NCBI GenBank assembly: GCA_963853835.1 | Contig: OY970829.1 | Location: 7,732,446-7,796,445 of the forward strand | DNA: 64,000 nt | Source: Calendula officinalis | Taxonomy: Eukaryota > Streptophyta > Magnoliopsida > Asterales > Asteraceae | Reading direction: 5' to 3' | Shown here: one piece after another, positions 44,567 through 54,734 of the stretch | Numbering within the stretch: the stretch's first letter is position 1 | Layout: every line of letters starts with the position of its first letter | Program-made: the position numbers and the translations under genes | The notes under the pieces: generated by a model | What the model was told of the DNA's origin: nothing | The model's input: the letters and a program-made list of their open reading frames with translations, nothing else | Databases searched by the model: none

Positions 44567-46861
44567 TGTAACGACCGAGTCAAGAAATCCCACCAATCAA
44601 AACGAACGACCAATCAGAACGAACAACTTTCTAATAACTATCTAATTACAATTAACCATTCTAAACCGATAACGACTATACAAAATACAACAAACGAGCC
44701 AAGATCTCACTACCAACAAAGACTATGGATACAAACCAGCTAACTACAAAATTATCAAATAAAAAACTACCCAACTCCCACATACCTAAATATACGTCCG
44801 GAGTATAACTTCTAAGCCTCCGATCAACTTCAAGATCCTATATGCTTACTCTTATCTTTTCCTGTAAAAATTTAGTCCACTAAACGGGTAAGCTACAACG
44901 AGCTTAGTGAGTTCATAAAGTACAAAATAATACTAGCATTATATACAAAACAAAGAAATAATAACATATAAAATGGTATAAAACTATTTAAGTAATTCAT
45001 ATTATAGCAAGTACACATCAATGCATAACTGACCGAGAAGCTTTACAACTTAACATGAAATTTACCGAGAATCCATCATAGCCGAGTATCAACACTTATC
45101 CGGGATCAACAAGAATCACTGAATGACTGACATTGAGAATACAACTATATCGCAAGAATCAACAAGAGTTTGCAAGATAATAAACACAATTGAGAACCAA
45201 TCACCGAATCAACACTCCACGAGAATTATCACTTAACCACCGGAACCGATAGACAATACCGCATCATGAATCAATGAGATCTCAAAACCATCCAAACGAA
45301 TCAAAGTGCGTCATTCCCCCTTAGGCCATTAGGGAATGAGGCCGATGAAGGTGATCAAGGCACCCCTAACCGAGTCCATGATCCAGCTTCACCACCACGG
45401 TCCATACCACTCCTCCGCCAGGTACTCCCGCGTCCACCGCTCAACATATTACACAAAGTAATACTCAAGCCGCCGTGGGTCCTCACGAAACGAAATTATC
45501 TCTCAATGAATTCGTACGGGTAACTCATATTCGATATCAAACGAAACAATAACAACGATGACTCCACGAGACCGGAACAATAGGATTATCACAACCCGAA
45601 TCAATAAAAATGCATCTCATACTAGAGCAATCCAACCGAGACGTAACACAAGGAATTTATACGACATGAATCGATATCAAGTGAGACACTTCAAGGATAT
45701 TCCATCAATCAAGACATCTATCAAAAGATTATATACAAGGCATACTACAAATAATCACTATATTCTTACAAGTCAATACACATAGCAAAAGTCTATTAAT
45801 GAGTCAAACTTCATTTAATCATATTACAGTCAAATCACTAGAATTACCAATTCAATGTTCTAGGCATCGCATATGTGATAATAATAAACCAAACAACAAT
45901 TAAACACGTAGCATTTAAATATATAACTACTAGTATACAGTTGTACATAGATGAACTCACCTGGAATCAAGCGATTGTCAACACGAGCCACGAACTCCTT
46001 TAATCACAATTCCAATGTCACCGGTCAATGTAATCACCACAATCTCCCAATTGATTACCTTTCATAATATACACATCTCATTCAATATCCTAATCCATAA
46101 TCACAACTAGTATAAACCCTAATCACTAATTTCCCCCAAATTGATGATGAACCAAATCCTAAACCATCAATTTATCTAAAATTTGAGCATTATCAAATGA
46201 TAACTACGAATCTCATAGCTAGATACTTGATATGTTAACATACAACATCAATTTCAGATTTGTGATCCAAACCCTAACCTAGGGTTCAACATTCCACCCA
46301 AATTTTTACCCAATTAAATACATGCATGAACAAAAACTAAGCATAATACCTTTATAGCTTGAACTTATGATGAAAACCCCTTAGATTTGCACCAAAATTC
46401 GTCCTTGATTCAGCAAAATCGCCTGAAGATCGTACCAAACCGTAAGAAGAAGGAAAATGAGCTGAAATGGGGAAAAATCCCATTTTTATGCCTGACAGCA
46501 CAACATAGCGCCGCTATATGCCCAAGATAGCGCCGCTATCTCGACCCCGCGTTAAATAGCGCCGCTATTTCCAGAGATAGCGCCGCTATCTCCAAATTTT
46601 TCGCGTTTCCCCCTTAGCTAATTCGAGTTGCTGTCCCCTTTTACACAAGATAGCGCCGCTATCTCTAAGATAGCGCCGCTATCTTCCAAAATGCTGCAAT
46701 TTCATATTTTTCTTCCTTTTTGACCTATGCCACTTATCCAAATACCGAAAATACAGATTTTTGACCAACACTTTCAACCAACGTAACCTAACAACTTGTC
46801 ATTTACCACCTATAATTAACTTAACAATTAAAATACTCAAAATTAGAACACGTATGTTACA
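44567..46861 (-). repeat. 3' LTR of the 8.1-kb element, 2295 bp
   Basis: Equal in length to the partner at 50363-52657. Plus strand is clearly C-rich and G-poor. Carries six copies of the AGATAGCG-C-CGCTATCT dyad at 46504-46684. Confidence 0.95.
46504..46684. repeat. Six GATAGCG-C-CGCTATC dyads in the 3' LTR
   Basis: Odd palindromes centred on a single C at about 46504, 46525, 46555, 46575, 46648 and 46668. Arms vary in matching pairs: CATAGCG.., AGATAGCG..CGCTATCT, AAATAGCG..CGCTATTT, GAGATAGCG..CGCTATCTC. Confidence 0.92.
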
Positions 46862-46863
46862 AT

Positions 46864-46878
46864 TACCTCCTCCTTTTG
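46864..46878 (-). other. Polypurine tract of the 8.1-kb element
   Basis: Minus strand AAAAGGAGGAGGTAA next to the inner edge of the 3' LTR. Confidence 0.75.
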
Positions 46879-49772
46879 AGAATTTCGTCCCGAAATTAGG
46901 TTAACTTGAATGAAATAGAATTCCTTGATTTTATCAACTTTTCTTTCCTTAATTATCATTCCATCTATGAACATTTCATTCTTTTATTTCCCCCTTGACA
47001 AACACTAGCTACATATTCCAATTTCTTAGCACATTTGACCTAGGTCCAAAAGAACCGTTTTGCCAAATATATCTACATTATTAACAACAAGCATATGAAA
47101 TACCTTCAATCAACAAATAGCTTTCATGTTACTCAATCGCTCAAACAAGCCAAAATTCATATGGATTGCAATTCCTCCATTCACACTATGGTAAAAATCG
47201 GACACTTATTTTATATATAAAACCAAGACTACCTTCTTTGACCAATTCACATTTAACCAAATTATTACTCAAACGGGTCAAGACCATACTATTTCAAAAT
47301 TTAGTATTTAACGAGTTACATTTTAGCCATACCAATATCCATATAATGACATATTCATGTTTAACCGTTCCTTCCTTAAAATGGGCCAAATTCTTAATAT
47401 TATCATAAAATTTTAACAATTAACTTAACAAATATGATATTCATTAATTACATACCTCTTTCAATTTCTTCATATTCTTAATCATATTGACTTTGACTTC
47501 AGTCAATATCAGTCAAAGGAGCCATTTCATCGAGTGTATTCAAACTTCCCTTCCATTCTTTTCTAGATATAAATCGATCTCCCATGACAATTCCCTAGGA
47601 CTAATTCCAATTACACAACCGGTATCCATACTTTTCATTCATTACATGAGATTAGTCGGCATTCCTTTAACTAAATTTCATCACATGATCCTTTGCTTCA
47701 GACTCTTACCCTGCATTAAACTCATTTCAACCTTTTGAACATTGATAAACTATCCAATATTATTACAGTAAACCGCAATCTATAAAGTCAACTCGGTTAG
47801 AAGATAACCATTCGTCATGCCTGAATTGATAATTACATTACAGGCTTAGATACAAAATACAGTTCCTTCATAATTCTTACTTATAACATATTCATTAACC
47901 TTGAATCTTGTGCTATTTCTAGTACATTACCAATTTTAAATATCCCTAACCGATTATTACACACTTCCCCACTATCAATAACTTTGTTCCCAAACTATTA
48001 CTCAGATCAGATCAAATTTTATGCCATTTAACAAATTCTCAATTCATACTATTCCCAAAGTCAAAGTTGGATCTCATATACATGGTCAAAACTTCGTACC
48101 ATAACCATTTACTTGTTCTATATACATAGCCAATACTTTATATTGATTCAAGTTCTATTTTTAACTAATTATTCCGCAATTGAATCCAAATGCATGATAC
48201 TGAGATTTATGTTAAACTAATTGCATCATAACCACCTCAATAACCACATTATATTCAGTTCATACTAATTATGTTCCAGTTTAGTCAACATATACTAACA
48301 TGATCAAAGTCCAAACTCATGTTATAATTAACCTTACCATAGTTCCTAGCTCATCCAAGTTCCATACTTCAGTATTCTTTTAGTTCTATTATTCTCGGGT
48401 TTCAAGTTTTACTCATAGCCTATCTAACTCGTCGAGGATATCAATATCATCTCTGCATACAATACCCATTCTACATCACTAACGCATTTATAGGAAAAGA
48501 ATTACCACTTATAAGAACCAATTTATTCATTAATTCACCATTCTATTTTCACCCTACACTTACTCGGGTTATTCCCTTTCAACCAAATTTCGGTCCATCT
48601 TTTCTAAAACACATAAGGTTGTCTATATACTTCATTACCTAATCCGTTCCAATAATAATGTTTAAACTTGACAAATTCTATGAACCCTAGATCAATATAG
48701 AATTTGTGGTCATTAATTTCCAATACTTAAATCCTCATATCCTTTGTGACCATTAAAGTTTCACTTTTCACAACATCAATATATATATAACAGATTCATT
48801 ATCGGATAAGAAAACAATATTAAAGATCAAACGAATCCAGTGACATACAATAAATTAGATTCTTCATAATCAAACAATCTACGAACGTTTAAAGTATTAA
48901 ACAAGAAATGTACCAATTTTGACGTTAGCATCCTCGTAAGCTTCCTTAGAGGTATTTGAACACACAACCTCTTGCCTTAGGAACCTCTGCCTTTCGCTTA
49001 GAGTACCCGTCACAAAAGACTGATGAACCAAAGTTTCACTTTCAGCGGCTTGTTAGAAAGAGTAGAGCATTGACACTTTCGGTATCCCAACTTTCCGTAA
49101 GACTAATAATTGCATCCTTGTACGGACAGCTAGACCTTTTTGTGTCTGTATTCACCACAAACCTAATACTTCAAGGTTCTTAATAATTCTTACATCGTCC
49201 ATTATGATTTCTACTACAATGTCGACGTTTACAGGTTGCACCCGACTACAAAATTATCAAAGTTATACACATAATATATTCCTTCACATAGACCTTACTT
49301 ATACCTGTTTCGAAAAGAACTGACACTGAACTGCGGGGGGAAATTGAATTGTTTCATTTTATAACATTTTGGTTCAAGAATCAACACTCTACTTGGGTTC
49401 AAATCATACTCACCCTTCCGAACATATTCAACAACTTTCGCGACAAAGGAATATCATATTTGCTAGCACAATCTTAATTTTCAAATCTAAACCTTCCACA
49501 AGCACTTACACTTTCTTTACTCCATTTTGGGATGAATTTTGTGGCAAATTTGTGCCTCCGGATTAAACACCGTTTAATATTCGTCTAACAACATTGTTCC
49601 TAATCTAATTTCCAAGAATTCTTTCTCAATCCTTGTTCTCATCTCACTAGAACTATATTGATCAAGAAAATGAACTATAAACGATTACCAAATCATATGA
49701 TCCTCTTTTTCCTCGCTTAATATTTTATACAAACTATTCATCAGGTCAACGCCTTTCCTGAAAGCCTAGCGG

Positions 49773-49950
49773 TCACATAACATGTTGATCTTCCCCATGG
49801 ACATGAGATACATAGAATACCTTGTCTGTGTTTTCAATACTCAACGCCTCCACAGGATCAGGCACACCCGTAAATTCGATAGCTCCACTACTACAAAAGG
49901 TTTTAAAGGATATTGCCCCAAATTTCTTACTTAAAGATTCAATCACCACA
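49773..49950 (-). pseudogene. Decayed Ty3 gag remnant
   Basis: Minus-strand reading gives SKKFGAISFKTFCSSGAIEF, then TGVPDPVEALS and VFYVSHVHGEDQ before a TGA. The F..F...GA.EF.G..DP..A spacing is that of Ty3 gag capsids. Further on, GKALT is followed by TGA TGA where gag has two Trp (compare ALTWW in the intact gag at 23.2 kb), then KILSEEKEDHMIW in a shifted frame. So G-to-A changes killed the Trp codons. Confidence 0.6.
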
Positions 49951-50347
49951 TTAGCCTTCGACTTACTTTTCTCTCCTTATCTAAGTTATTCAAACATAGA
50001 ACGAACCGTATTAACAATTCTACTCATCAATCTCTCTTCACAACAAACACTTGTTCCTCTTTCATTTAACAAAGTTGTTTCATGCCTCAAGATAAGCATG
50101 AAATTTCCCCTCATTCAGAAACCCCATGATCACATTTACCACATCTTTGATCCATGATTTACCGAAATTTAGGTCCACATAATTATATCATTAATCATAC
50201 CATTTCCTATTGATAACCCTTTACCCACATTCTAGACTTAAACCTATGGTTTGTATCCATCCTAAACCCATAATCCATACACTTACACCATCAACACCTA
50301 AGTTTGAGTCTAAGCACCGCAATGATACCTAGTTCACTCAAACTAAT

Positions 50348-50359
50348 GCTCTGATACCA
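50348..50359 (-). other. Primer binding site of the 8.1-kb element
   Basis: Minus strand TGGTATCAGAGC, complementary to initiator Met tRNA, three bases inside the 5' LTR. Confidence 0.92.
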
Positions 50360-50362
50360 TAT

Positions 50363-52657
50363 TGTAACGACCGAGTCAAGAAATCCCACCAATCAAAACG
50401 AACGACCAATCAGAACGAACAACTTTCTAATAACTATCTAATTACAATTAACCATTCTAAACCGATAACGACTATACAAAATACAACAAACGAGCCAAGA
50501 TCTCACTACCAACAAAGACTATGGATACAAACCAGCTAACTACAAAATTATCAAATACAAAACTACCCAACTCCCACATACCTAAATATACGTCCGGAGT
50601 ATAACTTCTAAGCCTCCGATCAACTTCAAGATCCTATATGCTTACTCTTATCTTTTCCTGTAAAAAGTTAGTCCACTAAATGGGTAAGCTACAACGAGCT
50701 TAGTGAGTTCATAAAGTACAAAATAATACTAGCATTATATACAAAACAAAGAAATAATAACATATAAAATGGTATAAAACTATTTAAGTAATTCATATTA
50801 TAGCAAGTACACATCAATGCATAACTGACCGAGAAGCTTTACAACTTAACATGAAATTTACCGAGAATCCATCATAGCCGAGTATCAACACTTATCCGGG
50901 ATCAACAAGAATCACTGAATGACTGACATTGAGAATACAACTATATCGCAAGAATCAACAAGAGTTTGCAAGATAATAAACACAATTGAGAACCAATCAC
51001 CGAATCAACACTCCACGAGAATTATCACTTAACCACCGGAACCGATAGACAATACCGCATCATGAATCAATGAGATCTCAAAACCATCCAAACGAATCAA
51101 AGTGCGTCATTCCCCCTTAGGCCATTAGGGAATGAGGCCGATGAAGGTGATCAAGGCACCCCTAACCGAGTCCATGATCCAGCTTCACCACCACGGTCCA
51201 TACCACTCCTCCGCCATGTACTCCCGCCTCCACCGCTCAACATATTACACAAAGTAATACTCAAGCCGCCGTGGGTCCTCACGAAACGAAATTATCTCTC
51301 AAGGAATTCGTACGGGTAACTCATATTCGATATCAAACGAAACAATAACAACGATGACTCCACGAGACCGGAACAATAGGATTATCACAACCCGAATCAA
51401 TAAAAATGCATCTCATACTAGAGCAATCCAACCGAGACGTAACACAAGGAATTTATACGACATGAATCGATATCAATTGAGACACTTCAAGGATATTCCA
51501 TCAATCAAGACATCTATCAAAAGATTATATACAAGGCATACTACAAATAATCACTATATTCTTACAAGTCAATACACATAGCAAAAGTCTATTAATGAGT
51601 CAAACTTCATTTAATCATATTACAGTCAAATCACTAGAATTACCAATTCAATGTTCTAGGCATCGCATATGTGATAATAATAAACCAAATAACAATTAAA
51701 CACGTAGCATTTAAATATATAACTACTAGTATACAGTTGTACATAGATGAACTCACCTGGAATCAAGCGATTGTCAACACGAGCCACGAACTCCTTTAAT
51801 CACAATTCCAATGTCACCGGTCAATGTAATCACCACAATCTCCCAATTGATTACCTTTCATAATATACACATCTCATTCAATATCCTAATCCATAATCAC
51901 AACTAGTATAAACCCTAATCACTAATTTCCCCCAAATTGATGATGAACCAAATCCTCGACCATCAATTTATCTAAAATTTGAGCATTATCAAATGATAAC
52001 TACGAATCTCATAGCTAGATACTTGATATGTTAACATACAACATCAATTTCAGATTTGTGATCCAAACCCTAACCTAGGGTTCAACATTCCACCCAAATT
52101 TTTACCCAATTAAATACATGCATGAACAAAAACTAAGCATAATACCTTTATAGCTTGAACTTATGATGAAAACCCCTTAGATTTGCACCAAAATTCGTCC
52201 TTGATTCAGCAAAATCGCCTGAAGATCGTACCAAACCGTAAGAAGAAGGAAAATGAGCTGAAATGGGGAAAAATCCCATTTTTATGCCTGACAGCACAAC
52301 ATAGCGCCGCTATATGCCCAAGATAGCGCCGCTATCTCGACCCCGCGTTAAATAGCGCCGCTATTTCCAGAGATAGCGCCACTATCTCTAAATTTTTCGC
52401 GTTTCCCCCTTAGCTAATTCGAGTTGTTGTCCCCTTTTACACAAGATAGCGCCGCTATCTCTAAGATAGCGCCGCTATCTTCCAAAATGCTGCAATTTCA
52501 CATTTTTCTTCCTTTTTGACCTATGCCACTTATCCAAATACCGAAAATACAGATTTTTGACCAACACTTTCAACCAACGTAACCTAACAACTTGTCATTT
52601 ACCACCTACAATTAACTTAACAATTAAAATACTCAAAATTAGAACACGTATGTTACA
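50363..52657 (-). repeat. 5' LTR of the 8.1-kb element, 2295 bp
   Basis: Same structure as the 3' LTR. The dyad array here is at about 52310-52490 (one dyad mutated to GCGCCACTATC); on the minus strand it lies upstream of a TATA-like GCATAAAAATGG at about 52276-52290. Confidence 0.95.
52276..52290 (-). promoter_or_regulatory. TATA-like box of the 8.1-kb element
   Basis: Minus strand reads CAGGCATAAAAATGGG just after the dyad array; position and spacing parallel the TATA of the 24-kb LTR. Weaker match than TATATAAA. Confidence 0.5.
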
Positions 52658-52879
52658 ATATACATATTTGTATCTATAAAATGAATTTTAGTACCTTTCA
52701 GAGCCAGCCAGATCTACCAAATTTAACCTTCCAAACCTGAGGTGTGTAACAGAATCTTTTTCCCAACGGCTTTCAACTATGCATGTAAAAACACTATGTG
52801 ACCGACTGCTTTCACTGTTCATGTATGTTCCTGCCACTTTCCTGTTTGCAGCACCATGTACAAACAATCATTAAAAATA

Positions 52880-53246
52880 GAGAAAATTATACAAATGGTC
52901 CTTTAGGTTTGTACCATATTACATATTTGATCCTTTAGTTTCTTAAATTACACTGCTAGTCCTTAATTCTGAAACTATTGACACGTTTGTTGTCCTTTAC
53001 CTAAACAGACGTTTATTTTTCCTGTCAAGTATGCTCATGTGTGATGCACGAGAGGTGAATCTGTCCTTTTCCCTTCACCAACTTGAAACCCATAAAAACC
53101 CATTTGTTTGATGGGAAAATTGTTTAGCTAAAGGACCAAACATGTCAATAGTTTCAGAAATAAGGGCTGCCAGTGTAATTTATGAAAATAAAGGACCAAA
53201 TATGTAATATGGTACAAACCTAAAGGACCATTTGTGCAATTTACTC
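52880..53246. mobile_element. MULE-like foldback MITE, 367 bp
   Basis: GAGAAAATTATACAAATGG and the inverse end GAGTAAATTGCACAAATGG continue as inverted repeats for over 110 bp (TCCTTTAGGTTTGTACCATA). The 9-10-bp flanks TTAAAAATA and TTAAAATATA are similar but not identical. It lies in a kinesin pseudogene intron. Confidence 0.8.
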
Positions 53247-54056
53247 TTAAAATATATTATACAAATGTCCAAATAATCATAAAAAGGCCATATCCAAGTG
53301 CAAAGTTTAACTATATATATACACACACATACCTGCAACAAAAGCTTGAGGATTTGGTCAACCGTTTCAACATTATACTCTGTAAGATTCTCAACATAAA
53401 CTCCTTCCTTCAAACAGATAAAATTAGGAAACATGTTCAATAATTAATATTATGGAAAAATTAACAACAGAGATATCAGAAACCATATCAAAATTAACAA
53501 TATGCAAAAAGTACCATATTCAAGATGTAAGTAATGGAAGATAACGTGTGGTCTTGTTAGGTCTAATGAAGATCATTACCAAATTTAAACCAACAGCTAA
53601 TAACTATTACTTTAAATTTATTAAATAGGTAACATGTGGTGTTGTGCAGTCTCATAATGGGTCGAATGGGTCTAAAATTAAAAAGAAAACCTAAATATGT
53701 CTTAAAATTTAGCTAATAATGAAACGGCTCGAATCAAAATGTTATCCAAAACAGACAGGTAGGGAAACGGGTCAAAACAGGTATGGGTCGGATTGGTTGC
53801 CCCTAAACACTTCTTGTCCAAATTAAGGTCGAAATTAAGTAGTGATTATTTAACCCAAAGCGGACCCATGGATAAGTAAACGGGTCAAAATCTGTACATA
53901 ATTTCATAACTGGAAAAGAAAAAGAAGATAAATTGGCCCTAAATTGATCCAAATCTGTTTTAAACTGTGTTTTTTTAGAACCGAGTTGCCCAAACAAAAT
54001 GCTGCCTATATTGTATTTTAACATATAGAACTACTAATTGTTGTATTATAATAAAC

Positions 54057-54125
54057 CTTATCTTCTATAGTTTCGGTGGAAAAACCAGCAGAGACTTCCA
54101 GCAGGAGTTCCAAGGTTTTTATAAC
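54057..54125 (-). pseudogene. Possible orphan exon upstream of kinesin exons
   Basis: A 69-base open segment follows an acceptor TGCAG and ends at AAG|GTTTAT; it reads VIKTLELLLEVSAGFSTETI. Phase is 0 at both ends. I do not recognise it as kinesin. Another short acceptor/donor pair lies at about 54295-54318 on the same strand. It could be a second captured gene fragment or chance. Confidence 0.3.
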
Positions 54126-54734
54126 CTGCATGAAAAAATGTCGAACGGGTCTAGTGACAATTATGTCATATTATACGTAATTTCAGAATGGGTGGATAAA
54201 TATAAATTAGGCCTAAATTGATTCATATCGGTTTTTCTCACCACCCTTTAGGACTGAATTGGCCTTAAATCATTCAATTGACAGCAACATATACCAAAGA
54301 AGCCTCTGCTGACCTTGCTAAAGAAAAGGTAACCATTGACCTTTGACCATTGTGACTTTTCTTCAAATTTACAATGCTTCTTAAAAGAGATTTAATGCTT
54401 AATAAAATGAAAAACGACTTGTTTGATAGGCAGTCTGAATCAACAAAAAAAACTATGCTAAATGAATTAAACTTGATAATCTTAGCATAACATCATTATT
54501 ATGTTTCTCAAGTAAATTTCTTAGAATAATAGGGGAATGCTGCATTTAAAGAAAAAAGTTGGCAGAAGGCAACTGGTTTCTATACAGATGCCACTAAAGT
54601 CAACATAAAAAATGCAACATATTTTAATAACCGGATGCATAGTTTCATTAAAGCTGAAGCAGATTAAATGGAAAATTATACATTTAAAGTTATAAGTATT
54701 CACTAATTTGAGTCAAGATGTTGACCTAATAAAT

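Larger units (their letters stand above)
44567..52657 (-). mobile_element. 8.1-kb non-autonomous Ty3-derived LTR retrotransposon
   Basis: Two 2295-bp LTRs (TGTAACGACCGAG ... GTATGTTACA) flank a 3.5-kb interior, with ATATA duplications at 44562-44566 and 52658-52662. The primer site (50348-50359, minus) and purine tract (near 46864-46878, minus) set the orientation. By eye the LTRs differ at about 15 of 2295 positions. The interior has no intact ORF; only a decayed gag fragment can be read. This fits a large retrotransposon derivative moved by another element's enzymes. It lies in a kinesin pseudogene intron, in the same direction. Confidence 0.9.
43781..53407 (-). pseudogene. Kinesin-12-like motor pseudogene, seven exons, two large insertions
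   Basis: Exons, in gene order: 53333-53407 (EGVYVENLTEYNVETVD, donor GTATGT); 52695-52855 (AANRKV, switch I SSRSHSVFTC, switch II LVDLAGSER); 44443-44514 (RSCGAGERLKEASYINKSLS); 44255-44344 (LVIMSLVDVAHGKHRHVPY); 44092-44150 (GGN-stop-KTTIIANVSPS); 43925-43988 (ETLSTLKFAQRAKLIQ); 43781-43846 (NEDASGDVIAL-stop-RQI). All junction phases fit. This is the C-terminal half of a kinesin motor domain; the neck NEDASGDVIAL points to plant kinesin-12 (phragmoplast) proteins, microtubule motors of cell division. Damage: TAA at 44130-44132, TAG at 43802-43804, a 2-bp insertion in the HVPY(RDSR) region, and no AG before GAANRK. The N-terminal P-loop exons were not found. An 8.1-kb retroelement fills the intron after LAGSER and a MULE MITE the intron before it. 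Confidence 0.85.

Noticed and set aside
45558..45785. 75-codon ORF found twice (also 51354-51581)
   Set aside because: It lies in both LTR copies on the strand opposite to the element, is repeated only because the LTR is repeated, and has no family resemblance.
49822..50157. 111-codon plus-strand ORF
   Set aside because: The minus strand of part of this stretch reads as gag; the plus ORF is a shadow.
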